The notes under the pieces were generated by a model. It did not search any database, was not told where the DNA came from, and worked only from the letters and a program-made list of their open reading frames with translations. 42,409 bases of DNA from Candidatus Peribacteria bacterium (lineage in GTDB: Bacteria > Patescibacteriota > Gracilibacteria > UBA1369 > 2-02-FULL-48-14), in contig CALRCE010000007.1 in the NCBI GenBank assembly GCA_943354505.1, forward strand, positions 1 through 42,409, in the 5' to 3' direction. Of this stretch, positions 1 to 7,901 are shown piece after piece. Position 1 is the stretch's first letter. The number at the start of each line of letters is the position of its first letter. The position numbers and the translations under genes were made by a program.

Positions 1-168
1 GCGGCAACTTTATCGGCAGCAGCTTTGTCGGCCGCAACGTTGTCAGCGGCAACTTTATCGGCAGCAGCTTTATCGGCAGCAGCTTTGTCGGCAGCAGCTT
101 TGTCGGCAGCAGCCTTGTCAGCAGCAACCTTGTCAGCAGCCACTTTATCAGCAGCAGCTTTATCGGGT
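1..168. repeat. 15-bp tandem repeat coding (DKAAA)n
   Basis: Eleven near-identical 15-bp units in frame with the minus-strand gene give D-K-A-A-A or D-K-V-A-A, with one D-N-V-A-A unit. The array continues beyond the left edge. Copy number could vary by slippage or recombination. Confidence 0.85.
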
Positions 169-737
169 GCAACAGGTTCTGGAGCTGGGACAACCGGTTC
201 AGAAGTGAGCTTTTCTTGGAACAGACTCCAAGGCAAAAATTCCAGATCGTCGAGCACTTTTCGACCAGCGCGTTCAACCGTCAAACGACCAGTTTTCATA
301 CTAACCACGTCACCTTCTTTAATGAAATTCACGGCACCATGACTCAGAGCAAATGTCCACTTGTAAGCCAACTGCACCAGGTCTGGATTTATAAATAGAG
401 TAGGAAGAGATCTTTTGATCAGAGCAAAAACTCCATTTCGGCCATTTTCTTTAGTGACTACAATTTTATCCAAATTAAAAGACTGAGGGTTTTTGCTAGG
501 CCCTTCCTGAACCAGTTTCTTTAATTTTTGAACCGATTTCTTATCCAGTTCAGACAAAGCTTCCTTTGTTTTGACCTTAAGATCTAGAATGTGCTTCAGA
601 TCGATGCCGAGCTTTGCAGGTTTTTCCTCGGCATAGCGTTTTGCAAAGTCCGTGGACTCCCCTTGAGAATTGACCCAAGCATTCCTATAGAGAGGTCCCA
701 AGCCGTCGTGTCGATAACAGTGAAAAGAAATACGCAT
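1..737 (-). CDS. Hypothetical protein with C-terminal DKAAA pentapeptide repeats (partial)
   Basis: This gene reads leftwards from an ATG at 737 and runs off the window edge, so its C-terminus is missing; 245 codons are visible. The N-terminal ~190 residues are a mixed basic/acidic domain that I do not recognise, including a segment near residues 145-175 (VKTGR/LTVERAGRKVLDDL-like, about DVVSMKTGRLTVERAG) that resembles a small beta-rich fold. A short Pro/Glu linker then leads into eleven consecutive 5-residue units of the form D-K-(A/V)-A-A, encoded by a 15-bp tandem repeat. Such Ala/Lys/Asp repeats usually form a helix or an extended wall-spanning stalk. No signal peptide is visible. The start is supported by a good promoter 22 bp upstream. 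Function unknown. Confidence 0.7.
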   Translation of the reverse strand, partial: MRISFHCYRHDGLGPLYRNAWVNSQGESTDFAKRYAEEKPAKLGIDLKHILDLKVKTKEALSELDKKSVQKLKKLVQEGPSKNPQSFNLDKIVVTKENGRNGVFALIKRSLPTLFINPDLVQLAYKWTFALSHGAVNFIKEGDVVSMKTGRLTVERAGRKVLDDLEFLPWSLFQEKLTSEPVVPAPEPVAPDKAAADKVAADKVAADKAAADKAAADKAAADKAAADKVAADNVAADKAAADKVA

Positions 738-759
738 CAATCAAATATTAAATCCGTTA

Positions 760-789
760 ATTATAGCACGAAAAGAAGGTTTTCATCAA
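760..789 (-). promoter_or_regulatory. Sigma-70-type promoter with extended -10
   Basis: On the minus strand a TTGATG (-35, 784-789) is separated by 18 bp from TATAAT (-10, 760-765), which is preceded by TGC to make an extended -10. It lies just upstream of the gene starting at 737. Confidence 0.6.
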
Positions 790-840
790 GGTACATAAAA
801 ATCAATTGGCATAGTTTTACAAATAGTTCAGTATTCAACC

Positions 841-1323
841 ATGAGCGACCTCTTCCAACTCCTCGCCGATCTCCACATTGCTTATGAACGCCACGAACAT
901 CCGGCGGTTTTCACGATTGAGGATTGCGAGATTCTAAAGGGAATGAATTTGCCAGGCATCGAAGCGAAAAGCCTTTTTTTGAGGAACGCCAAAGGCACGG
1001 AGCACTACCTGATCGTCGTGGATGGGCAGAAACGCCTCAACATCAAAGAGCTCGAAGCCAAACTCGGAGCCACGAAGCTTTCCTTCGCTTCTCCAGAGCG
1101 TCTTATGAAATACCTCGGCGTCACGCCGGGCTCGGTCAGCCCTTTTGCCCTCATCAACGACACCACAAAAGAAGTAAAAGTCTTTTTAGACACAGATGTG
1201 TTTGCCCACGAACAGGTCCAGTTTCATCCACTCATCAACACGGCTACTCTCGTTTTGTCCGCAAAAGACATGCTCAGGTTCATGGAAGCGACGGGACACT
1301 CTTGGCAGGAGATTTCGCTGTAG
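841..1323 (+). CDS. YbaK/ProX-type aminoacyl-tRNA editing protein
   Basis: A 160-residue free-standing editing domain of the YbaK/EbsC/ProX family, which hydrolyses misacylated tRNA (Ala-tRNA-Pro or Cys-tRNA-Pro in studied members). Family hallmarks are the central KSLFLRN strand, the GVTPGSVSPFAL loop around residues 93-104 and the HPLINTATLVLS stretch near residue 126. Length fits the single-domain family. No clear Shine-Dalgarno precedes the ATG, so the start is chosen by homology of the N-terminal helix. The prolyl-tRNA synthetase in this window appears to lack an internal editing domain, which makes a trans-editing role likely. A second family member lies at 21621-22142. Exact substrate is inferred. 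Confidence 0.87.
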   Translation: MSDLFQLLADLHIAYERHEHPAVFTIEDCEILKGMNLPGIEAKSLFLRNAKGTEHYLIVVDGQKRLNIKELEAKLGATKLSFASPERLMKYLGVTPGSVSPFALINDTTKEVKVFLDTDVFAHEQVQFHPLINTATLVLSAKDMLRFMEATGHSWQEISL

Positions 1324-1378
1324 TTTTGCACAAATTATTTCAGGGAAATGTCAGATGTTTTTTGTTAGAATTGTTGTT

Positions 1379-1831
1379 ATGGAACAATTTAAATTTAAAA
1401 ACTTCGACAGGTGGAACCAAGAGAAGAAGAAAATCGACCAAACCCTATATGGTAGATTTCATTTTCACGAAAGAGAAATTTGGTGGTGTTCACTTGGATT
1501 GAATATTGGGGATGAACAAGACGGAAAGAACGAGTGGTTTGAACGCCCTGTTTTGGTCGTTAAAAAATTCAACGAGAAAATCGCTTTGATTTTACCGATG
1601 ACGAGTAAGCCAAAAGTAGGAAACTACTACCATTCTATAAAATATGGAGACAAAACCACCACAGTAATATTGTCGCAACTTAGACTAGTGAGCGTGAAGC
1701 GTTTCAGACGATTCGTAAGGAAAATCTCAGAAGAGCAGTTCTGTAAAGTTACAGGGCGGTTAGAAAGTTTACTGAATTTTAAACGGAGCCTCCTTTCGGA
1801 AGCTCCTCGGGGGCCTAGTGGCCATTTGTAA
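1379..1831 (+). CDS. MazF/PemK-family protein, orphan
   Basis: About 150 residues with the PemK/MazF beta-barrel pattern: REIWWCSLGLNIGDEQ, then RPVLVVKKF, then LILPMTSKP, and SQLRLVSVKRFRRF. Studied relatives are sequence-specific RNA endonucleases of type II toxin-antitoxin modules. No antitoxin gene fits: only 55 bp separate it from the editing gene upstream and 54 bp from the convergent gene downstream. The reading frame is open further upstream, but that part overlaps the editing gene, so I chose the ATG at 1379 (1355 is an alternative). The basic C-terminal tail is not part of the core fold. The RG(D/E) motif is present as RE, so activity cannot be judged from sequence alone. Confidence 0.78.
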   Translation: MEQFKFKNFDRWNQEKKKIDQTLYGRFHFHEREIWWCSLGLNIGDEQDGKNEWFERPVLVVKKFNEKIALILPMTSKPKVGNYYHSIKYGDKTTTVILSQLRLVSVKRFRRFVRKISEEQFCKVTGRLESLLNFKRSLLSEAPRGPSGHL

Positions 1832-1885
1832 TCAAATTCTAACAAAAGGCTGCTGAGAATTCAAGCGCACTGCACACGAATCTCC

Positions 1886-2584
1886 CTACAACGCCGTGAA
1901 CTGTTCCCAGTGCAGGTCTTCTTTGGTCACGCCTTTTTCTTGCATAAAGTCTTTGACCCCCTTGACCATGTCGCCGTTTCCACAGATATAAACCTGAATA
2001 TTGCTGTAATCGAGTTCATTCAAATAGTCCGTGACGCGTCCTTTGAGTCTGGTCCAACTATCCGGAGGCTGAGACAAGGTGACGTGAGCCCTGAAGTTGG
2101 GGTGAGCCGCTTCAAAAGCACGAAGTTCGTCCACGTAAAACAAGTCTGCCTCGTGGCGCACTCCAAAGTAAAGGTCGATTTTGCCTTCAAAACCTTGTTC
2201 AAACAAAGTGGGCAGCATGCTCATGAAGGGAGCAAGTCCCGTTCCCGTCGCAATCATCGCCACGTCTTTTTTGGAATCGGTCATGAAAAAGTGTCCAAAC
2301 GGAGCCATGAATTTGGCGGAGTCGCCGGGTTTGAAGTTCGCCAAAAACTGGGAAGCGCGTCCATCCGGTAAAATTTTCACACACAGACTAAAAAACAACT
2401 TCTCAGAAGGCGCACTGGAGACCGAATACGCGCGACTTGCCTTGCCCTGAGCGTCTTCCAACTGAAGCATGAAGAATTGGCCAGCTTTGTACTCCACGCT
2501 TTGCCCTTCCAAAGAAAAGTCGAACTGAGTGACATCGTGGGTGAGAGGAATGGATCTCAATAGGGGAGCGGAAAAAGTGATCAT
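1886..2584 (-). CDS. Ferredoxin-NADP reductase-like flavoprotein
   Basis: A 232-residue FAD/NAD(P)-binding oxidoreductase of the FNR superfamily. The FAD-binding barrel shows RAYSVSSAP (residues ~50-60) and a GRASQFL phosphate-binding segment. The NAD(P) domain shows ATGTGLAPFMSML and the C-terminal CGNGDMVKGVKDFM. No 2Fe-2S domain is attached, so it probably works with a separate electron carrier. I chose the ATG at 2584; a GTG at 2611 would add nine unremarkable residues. It is divergently transcribed from the small gene at 2636. Partner and physiological role are not evident from the neighbourhood. Confidence 0.85.
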   Translation of the reverse strand: MITFSAPLLRSIPLTHDVTQFDFSLEGQSVEYKAGQFFMLQLEDAQGKASRAYSVSSAPSEKLFFSLCVKILPDGRASQFLANFKPGDSAKFMAPFGHFFMTDSKKDVAMIATGTGLAPFMSMLPTLFEQGFEGKIDLYFGVRHEADLFYVDELRAFEAAHPNFRAHVTLSQPPDSWTRLKGRVTDYLNELDYSNIQVYICGNGDMVKGVKDFMQEKGVTKEDLHWEQFTAL

Positions 2585-2635
2585 AGCGCTTGGATTGTTT
2601 GTGGTGAGCACGACTTTACACTAGGATGGAAACAC

Positions 2636-2947
2636 ATGGAATCCAAACGCACGATCCACCTTCAACCCGAGAGTTTTTTGCTCCTTGTGAAGCAGCTTCG
2701 CCATTTTGAAAAAGACGCCGAAATCTTTGAAATCGACCTGGATAAAATGCGCGTGAAAGGCGACCTCAAAGTCATCAAAAACACCTTTCCCAAAAAAGAG
2801 TTCATCGGCGTTTCTCAGTCTCTCGCTCTGCTCAAAGCCGCCGCCACGGCCGGCTGGGAATTTTTGCGCGTGCCCAAAGAACTCGCCCAAGACGCCGAAT
2901 TCACGAGTTTGGTGAAAAATAGGGGGACGAAGATGCTAAGCAATTGA
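2636..2947 (+). CDS. Small hypothetical protein
   Basis: A 103-residue soluble, charged protein that I do not recognise. It begins with a beta-like RTIHLQPESFLLL segment and ends in a helical region (LALLKAAATAGWEFLRVPKELAQ). An AGGA lies nine bases before the ATG. A possible promoter, TTGTTT (2595-2600), N16, TACACT (2617-2622), sits in the 51-bp divergent gap. It is followed after 49 bp by ychF on the same strand and may be co-transcribed with it. Confidence 0.7.
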   Translation: MESKRTIHLQPESFLLLVKQLRHFEKDAEIFEIDLDKMRVKGDLKVIKNTFPKKEFIGVSQSLALLKAAATAGWEFLRVPKELAQDAEFTSLVKNRGTKMLSN

Positions 2948-2996
2948 TCTTTTCCTCCCAACTCTTTAGAGTGGGCGCAATTTCACTCGAGAATTC

Positions 2997-4091
2997 ATGA
3001 ATCTTCAAATCGCCATCGTCGGACTGCCCAATGTGGGCAAGTCCACTCTGTTCAACGCCCTCACCAAGAGCCAAGCCGCTCAAGCAGCCAATTATCCCTT
3101 TTGCACCATCGACCCAAACGTCGGAGTGGTGGAAGTGCCCGATGACCGACTTCAAGCGCTCGCCAAAATCACGAATCCCAAAAAAATCATTCCCGCCATC
3201 GTCGAATTTGTGGACGTAGCCGGACTCGTCAAAGGCGCCAGCCAGGGTGAAGGGCTCGGAAATCAATTCCTTTCTCACATCCGCGAATGTCACGCCGTGG
3301 CTCAAGTGGTTCGTCATTTCAAAGAAAAGGACATCACGCACGTGCACGACAGCGTGGACCCCAAAAGAGACCGAGAAATCATCGAATCGGAACTGATTTT
3401 AGCCGACCTTCAAACTTTGGAAAAACGCATGATCAAATCCGCCGGAGACGCACGGAGTGGCGCCAAAGAAAAGGTGACTTATCATGCGCTTTTGGAACGC
3501 ATCAAGCCTTTGCTCGAAGCGGGAAAATGGATCAGCACTTTGGAATGGACCGAAGAAGAACGAGAAATGCTCCGCGATCTGCACCTCATCACGATGAAAC
3601 CGCTGATGTACATCGTGAATGTGAGTGAAAACGAAATTGCCACCATCAACGAAAACGAACTCCGCACACAATTGGAATTGCCTGCCGGAGCCACCGTGAT
3701 CCCTATTTCTGCCAAAGTGGAAGCGGATCTCATTGCCTTCAGCGACGAAGAAGCTCAGGATTATTTGAAGGAATTGGGACTCAAAGAAACCGGACTTCGC
3801 CACGTGATTCGTGAGGCCTACGATTTGCTCGGTCTTCAAACCTACTTCACCGCCGGAGAAATCGAAGTGCGCGCCTGGACCGTTCGCAAGGGAGCCAAAG
3901 CGCCCGAAGCGGCCGGAGTGATCCACACCGATTTTGAAAAAGGCTTCATCAAAGCCGAAGTGATTTCGTGCAAAGATTTTGTGGAGTGTGAAGGCGAAGC
4001 CAAGGCACGTGAAAAAGGCGTTCTGCGCATTGAAGGAAAGGAATACATTGTGAAAGACGGAGACGTAATGCATTTCCGTTTCGCAAATTAG
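2997..4091 (+). CDS. ychF: Ribosome-binding ATPase/GTPase YchF (Obg family)
   Basis: Full-length 364-residue YchF/OLA1 protein, a translation-associated P-loop NTPase that binds ribosomes and prefers ATP in studied members. G1 is GLPNVGKST at residues 9-17, followed by NYPFCTI (switch I region), DVAGLVKGAS (G3, residues ~69-78) and the NVSEN strand that replaces the usual NKxD guanine motif. The C-terminal TGS-like domain contains YFTAGEIEVRAWTVRKG and ends in the conserved GDVMHFRFAN. Length and motifs are normal. The next gene starts 22 bp downstream. Confidence 0.97.
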   Translation: MNLQIAIVGLPNVGKSTLFNALTKSQAAQAANYPFCTIDPNVGVVEVPDDRLQALAKITNPKKIIPAIVEFVDVAGLVKGASQGEGLGNQFLSHIRECHAVAQVVRHFKEKDITHVHDSVDPKRDREIIESELILADLQTLEKRMIKSAGDARSGAKEKVTYHALLERIKPLLEAGKWISTLEWTEEEREMLRDLHLITMKPLMYIVNVSENEIATINENELRTQLELPAGATVIPISAKVEADLIAFSDEEAQDYLKELGLKETGLRHVIREAYDLLGLQTYFTAGEIEVRAWTVRKGAKAPEAAGVIHTDFEKGFIKAEVISCKDFVECEGEAKAREKGVLRIEGKEYIVKDGDVMHFRFAN

Positions 4092-4113
4092 CAGACCGCT
4101 TAGCCCACGCCCC

Positions 4114-4782
4114 ATGCGAATCATTCCGAATTTATTTTTACAAAAAGGCCACGCGGTTTCTTTGTATAAAGGCACCGATAATCAGGAGAAAAAAGTCTAT
4201 CCTCGTGCGCCCAAAAATTACCTGCAGTGGTTTCAAAACCAAGGTGCGAAAACAGTTTTTGTCGTCGATTTGGACGGCGATCAACACGAACGTGCTGCCG
4301 AACTGCGTGCCGCCTTTGAAGGAGAGTTATGGTGGGCAGGGCACGTCCGCGACCTTGTGACCCTAGAGGCACTTTTTAACGCAGGCATCGATCGAGTAGT
4401 GCTGGGAGAAAAAGCTCAGCCCATTTTTAAAGAAGCCTTAGCAAAATTTGGCCCCACGAAACTTCTGGCGGGGATACAAGCCTTTCACGACGAAGAAGTG
4501 CCACCTCTCTGTGAAGAACGAAAAGCCATCGGTTTCACCGACCTCATTGTGAAAGACATGAATGCGGAAGGAACTTTATTCCATCCCAATTTTGACCTCA
4601 TGGAAAAGGCAAAATATTTTTCTGGGGCAAACATCTTTGCCTCGGGAGGAGTCGGAGAAACCAACGACATCCATCTGCTCGCTCAAGCCCACGTGGCCGG
4701 AGTCATCATTGGGCGCGCACTTTACGAGAACGTTTTGAACTTGGAGTCTTTGATTCAGGAGTTTGAAGCCGCACAATCTTAA
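4114..4782 (+). CDS. HisA/HisF-fold TIM-barrel protein with altered active site
   Basis: A 222-residue TIM barrel most like HisA (ProFAR isomerase). The match is clearest at the N-terminus (MRIIPNLFLQKG against the family IIPALDLxxG) and in the C-terminal half: KDMNAEGTLFHPN, ASGGVGETND and GVIIGRALYEN, the last two forming one phosphate-binding site. The catalytic aspartate of strand 1 is a phenylalanine, the strand-5 aspartate region reads LLAGIQAF, and the Thr before the second DGT motif is Lys. The first phosphate-site GGG reads AGH. No other histidine gene is present. It may bind a phosphorylated ligand without being a ProFAR isomerase. Its 3' end overlaps the convergent Rel gene by 77 bp. 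Confidence 0.72.
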   Translation: MRIIPNLFLQKGHAVSLYKGTDNQEKKVYPRAPKNYLQWFQNQGAKTVFVVDLDGDQHERAAELRAAFEGELWWAGHVRDLVTLEALFNAGIDRVVLGEKAQPIFKEALAKFGPTKLLAGIQAFHDEEVPPLCEERKAIGFTDLIVKDMNAEGTLFHPNFDLMEKAKYFSGANIFASGGVGETNDIHLLAQAHVAGVIIGRALYENVLNLESLIQEFEAAQS

Positions 4783-6669
4783 GCACGCCACTCACTTTTC
4801 TAAGTTCGCGAAGCATGGACTCAAATTGAGTCAGTGAGATGATTTCCAATACAAATAGAATCGACACGGTTTCTACATTTTTAGACTGCTCTGCAGTAAG
4901 GCCGCGAATATTGATATTCAACTTTGCCAAAACGTTGCTCAGATCCCTCAAAAGGCCGAGTCGATTTTGAGTGAAAACTTCCAAATGCACCAAATGCATA
5001 TCGTCTTTTGATTTTCCAATGAGCTCATCTTCGGTGAAAAGCACATGCAAAAGATCCTTCATATCCACAGAACCTCGTCCAAGCTCATTGAGCAGTTCTT
5101 CCCACGAAGATTTTGCGAAACGTTCAAAAGCCATGACTTTCTGCAAATCACTCAAAGCATTGAGCCCTGGAGTCCCCAAAACATGGAGCTCATAATCCAA
5201 AGCATCTTCCCCAGCTTGGATGCTGTCTGTGCGGTTTTTTTCTTTGAGGAATTCCCGAATACGAGTTTTAGCGAGAGAGGTGTGAGCAAGGTCCAGCCAT
5301 TCCACTTCAGGTCCTTCGGATTCTTCGGAGGTTTCAACGTGCACCGTGTCCCCGCTGCTCAATCGAGTGCTCAAAGGCACCGGTCTACCATTGACTTTAG
5401 CGCCGACGGCCAACATGCCCAAATCACTGTGAATATGATAAGCCAAATCGATGACGGTAGAGCCCACGGGTAAATCCACCACGTCTCCCTTTGGAGTGAA
5501 AACAAAGATGCGGTCTTCAAAAATATCGAGCTTCAAATCTTCCATGAACTTTTGATTGCTCGAAGTGCTGCGTTGCAAATCCAAAATACGTTGGACCCAC
5601 AAATATTTTTTATCCTTTTTGGGCGATTTCTTCTTTTTATCGCTATAAAAATAATGAGCCGCCACGCCATATTCATTTTCTAAATGCATATCGTAAGTAC
5701 GAATTTGAAACTCAGTCAGAACACCATCCAAACCAAACACGGTGGTGTGAATGCTTTGATAGCCATTGTGTTTTGGAATCGCGATGTAGTCTTTGAGTCT
5801 ACCGATTTTAGGACGAAAGGCTTGATGGATGACCCCTAAAGCTTGATAGCAGGTTCCCAAATCATTCACGATCACACGGATCCCAATCAAGTCATAAATG
5901 TCTCGAAAACTCTTTCCTGAACGCAGCATTTTTCTATAAATGCTATAATATTTTTCTCTCGTCCGCCAATTTCTACGAAGTCTACATGTTTTTCTTTGAG
6001 TATTTTTTGGACGGCCGTGATGGTCTTTTTAAGAATATTTTGGCGCTTATAGTCGGAAGCATTGACCATCTCTTTGATGTCATTGTATTCCACGGGGTGC
6101 AGGGCTTTGAAGCACCAGTCTTCCAATTGATTCTTGAGCTCCCAGACTCCGAACAGGTTGGCGATGGGAACGTAAATTTCGATGGTCTCTTTGGCGATGC
6201 GATGCCTCTTTTCAGGTTTATCAATGGCGTCCAAGGTCATCATGTTGTGCAAACGATCCGCGAGCTTGATCAAAATAATACGGGGGTCTTGAGCGCTGTG
6301 AATGAACAGTTTTTTCAAGGATTCCACCTGTCGAGCTTCCATGTCGTCTCGGTAGTGCACTTTAGACAGTTTGGTAATTCCGTCCACAAGGAACTGAACC
6401 TTGTCTCCAAAGTGTTCTCCGACATCTTCAATCGTATACTCGGTGTCTTCGGGCACGTCGTGAAGCAGACAGGCGATCAAAGTGTCTTCGTCCACATGAA
6501 GCTTGGTCAAAATGAGTGCGGCGCTCCAAGGATGGGTGATGTAAGGAGTGCCGTCTCGACGGGTTTGTTCTCCATGCGCCATTCGAGCAAACTCAAAAGC
6601 ATCTCGAAGCCTTTTTTCTTTGAGATCGGGCAAATAGGCTTTAGCGGCACTGATGAGTCTTTCAATCAT
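4706..6669 (-). pseudogene. relA: Rel/SpoT (p)ppGpp synthetase-hydrolase, frameshifted
   Basis: Two reading frames together encode one long RSH protein. Frame one (from ATG 6669) holds the HD hydrolase domain with HGEQTRRDGTPYITHP, LLHDVPEDT and LADRLHNM. Frame two (to stop at 4706) holds the synthetase domain (GIRVIV, RLKDYI, PKHNGYQSIHTT, EFQIRT, EYGVAAHY), a TGS domain (VFTPKGDVVDLP...), and a C-terminal ACT domain. The break is in an A5 run (minus strand, 5951-5955): adding one A restores REKKYYSIYRKM, matching the family GRPKHIYSIYRKM without gaps. All key residues are intact, so this is either a homopolymer sequencing error or a recent mutation. A restart at 5929 could yield the synthetase half alone. 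Confidence 0.9.
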
Positions 6670-6674
6670 GTGAA

Positions 6675-6703
6675 TTGACTAATCTTATCCCTAATCTTAT
6701 AGT
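6675..6703 (+). promoter_or_regulatory. mnmA promoter with direct repeats
   Basis: TTGACT (6675-6680), a 17-bp spacer and TATAGT (6698-6703) form a near-consensus promoter. A 10-bp direct repeat CTAATCTTAT occurs at 6679-6688 and 6691-6700, inside the spacer and -10. The divergent rel gene starts at 6669, so the repeats could serve both directions. Confidence 0.65.
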
Positions 6704-6737
6704 CGGAAGGTGCTTTGAAGCAATCTCAAATAAAACA

Positions 6738-7859
6738 ATGCAATCCAAAGGCAACGTCATCGCAGGTGGTAAAGTCTTAGTGGGAATGTCAGGAGGTGTG
6801 GACTCGTCTGTGGTCGCGGCTTTGTTGAAGGAGCAAGGTTACGATTGTGTGGGCGTTTACATGAACCTCTGGGCCGATCCCACGGTTTTTGACCTGGAAG
6901 ACAAGAAAAAATTCCCTCAAAACAAGTGCTGTTCCATCGGCTCTTTGATGGCGGCTCGCTCCATCTGCCAACGCCTCGGAATTCCATTTTATTCCATCAA
7001 CTTTGAAGATGTTTTCAAGAATAACGTCGTGGAGTTCTTTTTAGAAGGCTTCCGTGAAGGGGAAACGCCCAACCCCTGCGTGCGTTGCAACAAAACCGTG
7101 AAATTTGGAGTGCTATTCAAAAAAATGGAAGAACTGGGCTGTGATTTTCTAGCCACCGGACATTACGCAAAACTGATCACAAACAAAATGGGGGAAGTGC
7201 AGCTGCATCGAGGCAAAGACAAGGCCAAAGATCAGACCTACTTTCTCTACAATCTCTCCCAAGACCGACTGAAGAAAATCCTTTTCCCTTTGGGCGACTT
7301 CGATAAACCCGCGGTCAAAAAACTGGCCACACGATTTGGCTTGAAAGAACTCGAAAACAAACGCGAAAGCCAAGGCGTGTGTTTTTATCCCGAAAAAACC
7401 TATCTGGAATTTCTTAAACGCTACCTCAAAAAAGACGAGGACTTTAAAGAGGGAAGCATCGAAGATTCCAGTGGAAAAAAACTCGGCACTCACGAAGGCC
7501 TGCCTTTTTACACCGTGGGTCAACGCAAGGGAATTGGAGTAGGCGGTGGACCCGCTTTATATGTCCACAAAACAGACTCCATTCGCAACGTACTCATCGT
7601 GGGCAACGAAGACGAGTTGATGACTTCTTCGGTCAGAATCCGGGATGTGAACTTTTTGGCCGGAAAAGCTCCCAAAAAAGATGAAGTGTTGCACGCTAAA
7701 ATCCGCAGTCAAGGCAGCCTCAACCCCTGCACGGTTCAAAAAGACGGGGAAGATTATAAAGTCCACTTTCAGCAGCCCCAACGCGCCATCATGGCCGGCC
7801 AATCCCTGGTTTTATATCGAGACACCGAGTTGGTCGGGGGAGGCATCATGAGTTGGTAA
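6738..7859 (+). CDS. mnmA: tRNA-specific 2-thiouridylase MnmA
   Basis: 373 residues with all MnmA landmarks. The PP-loop reads VGMSGGVDSSVVAALL, followed by NPCVRCNKTVKFG with the first catalytic cysteine, ATGHYAK, KDQTYFLYNLSQDRL and SQGVCFYPE with the second catalytic cysteine. A C-terminal beta-barrel includes GLPFYTVGQRKGIGVG. The enzyme adds sulfur to U34 of Lys, Glu and Gln tRNAs. The frame is open upstream to 6675, but that stretch contains the promoter, so the ATG at 6738 is the real start. The sulfur donor relay (IscS, Tus) is not in this window. Confidence 0.96.
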   Translation: MQSKGNVIAGGKVLVGMSGGVDSSVVAALLKEQGYDCVGVYMNLWADPTVFDLEDKKKFPQNKCCSIGSLMAARSICQRLGIPFYSINFEDVFKNNVVEFFLEGFREGETPNPCVRCNKTVKFGVLFKKMEELGCDFLATGHYAKLITNKMGEVQLHRGKDKAKDQTYFLYNLSQDRLKKILFPLGDFDKPAVKKLATRFGLKELENKRESQGVCFYPEKTYLEFLKRYLKKDEDFKEGSIEDSSGKKLGTHEGLPFYTVGQRKGIGVGGGPALYVHKTDSIRNVLIVGNEDELMTSSVRIRDVNFLAGKAPKKDEVLHAKIRSQGSLNPCTVQKDGEDYKVHFQQPQRAIMAGQSLVLYRDTELVGGGIMSW

Positions 7860-7882
7860 AAAAGCTCTTTTTCTGGTATAAT
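7853..7882 (+). promoter_or_regulatory. Sortase gene promoter (extended -10)
   Basis: TTGGTA (7853-7858), 18 bp, then TATAAT (7877-7882) preceded by TGG, an extended -10. It overlaps the end of mnmA. An ATG overlaps this -10 box, which argues for the downstream ATG at 7902 as the sortase start. Confidence 0.6.
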
Positions 7883-7901
7883 GGAAGGATTATTTCACGC
7901 C

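Noticed and set aside
1-168. CRISPR array
   Set aside because: The repeats are contiguous 15-bp coding units with no spacers. No CRISPR array is seen anywhere in the window.
1785-1825. Terminator hairpin at the end of the MazF-like gene
   Set aside because: Stems of GGAGC/GCTCC and GGCC lie within coding sequence, are imperfect, and have no T tract.
5951-5955. Programmed -1 frameshift in rel
   Set aside because: The local sequence is not an X-XXY-YYZ heptamer in the right frame; an indel is simpler.
6046-6059. 14-base match to 6696-6709 (CTTATAGTCGGAAG)
   Set aside because: A few such matches are expected by chance in 42 kb; it lies in unrelated contexts.
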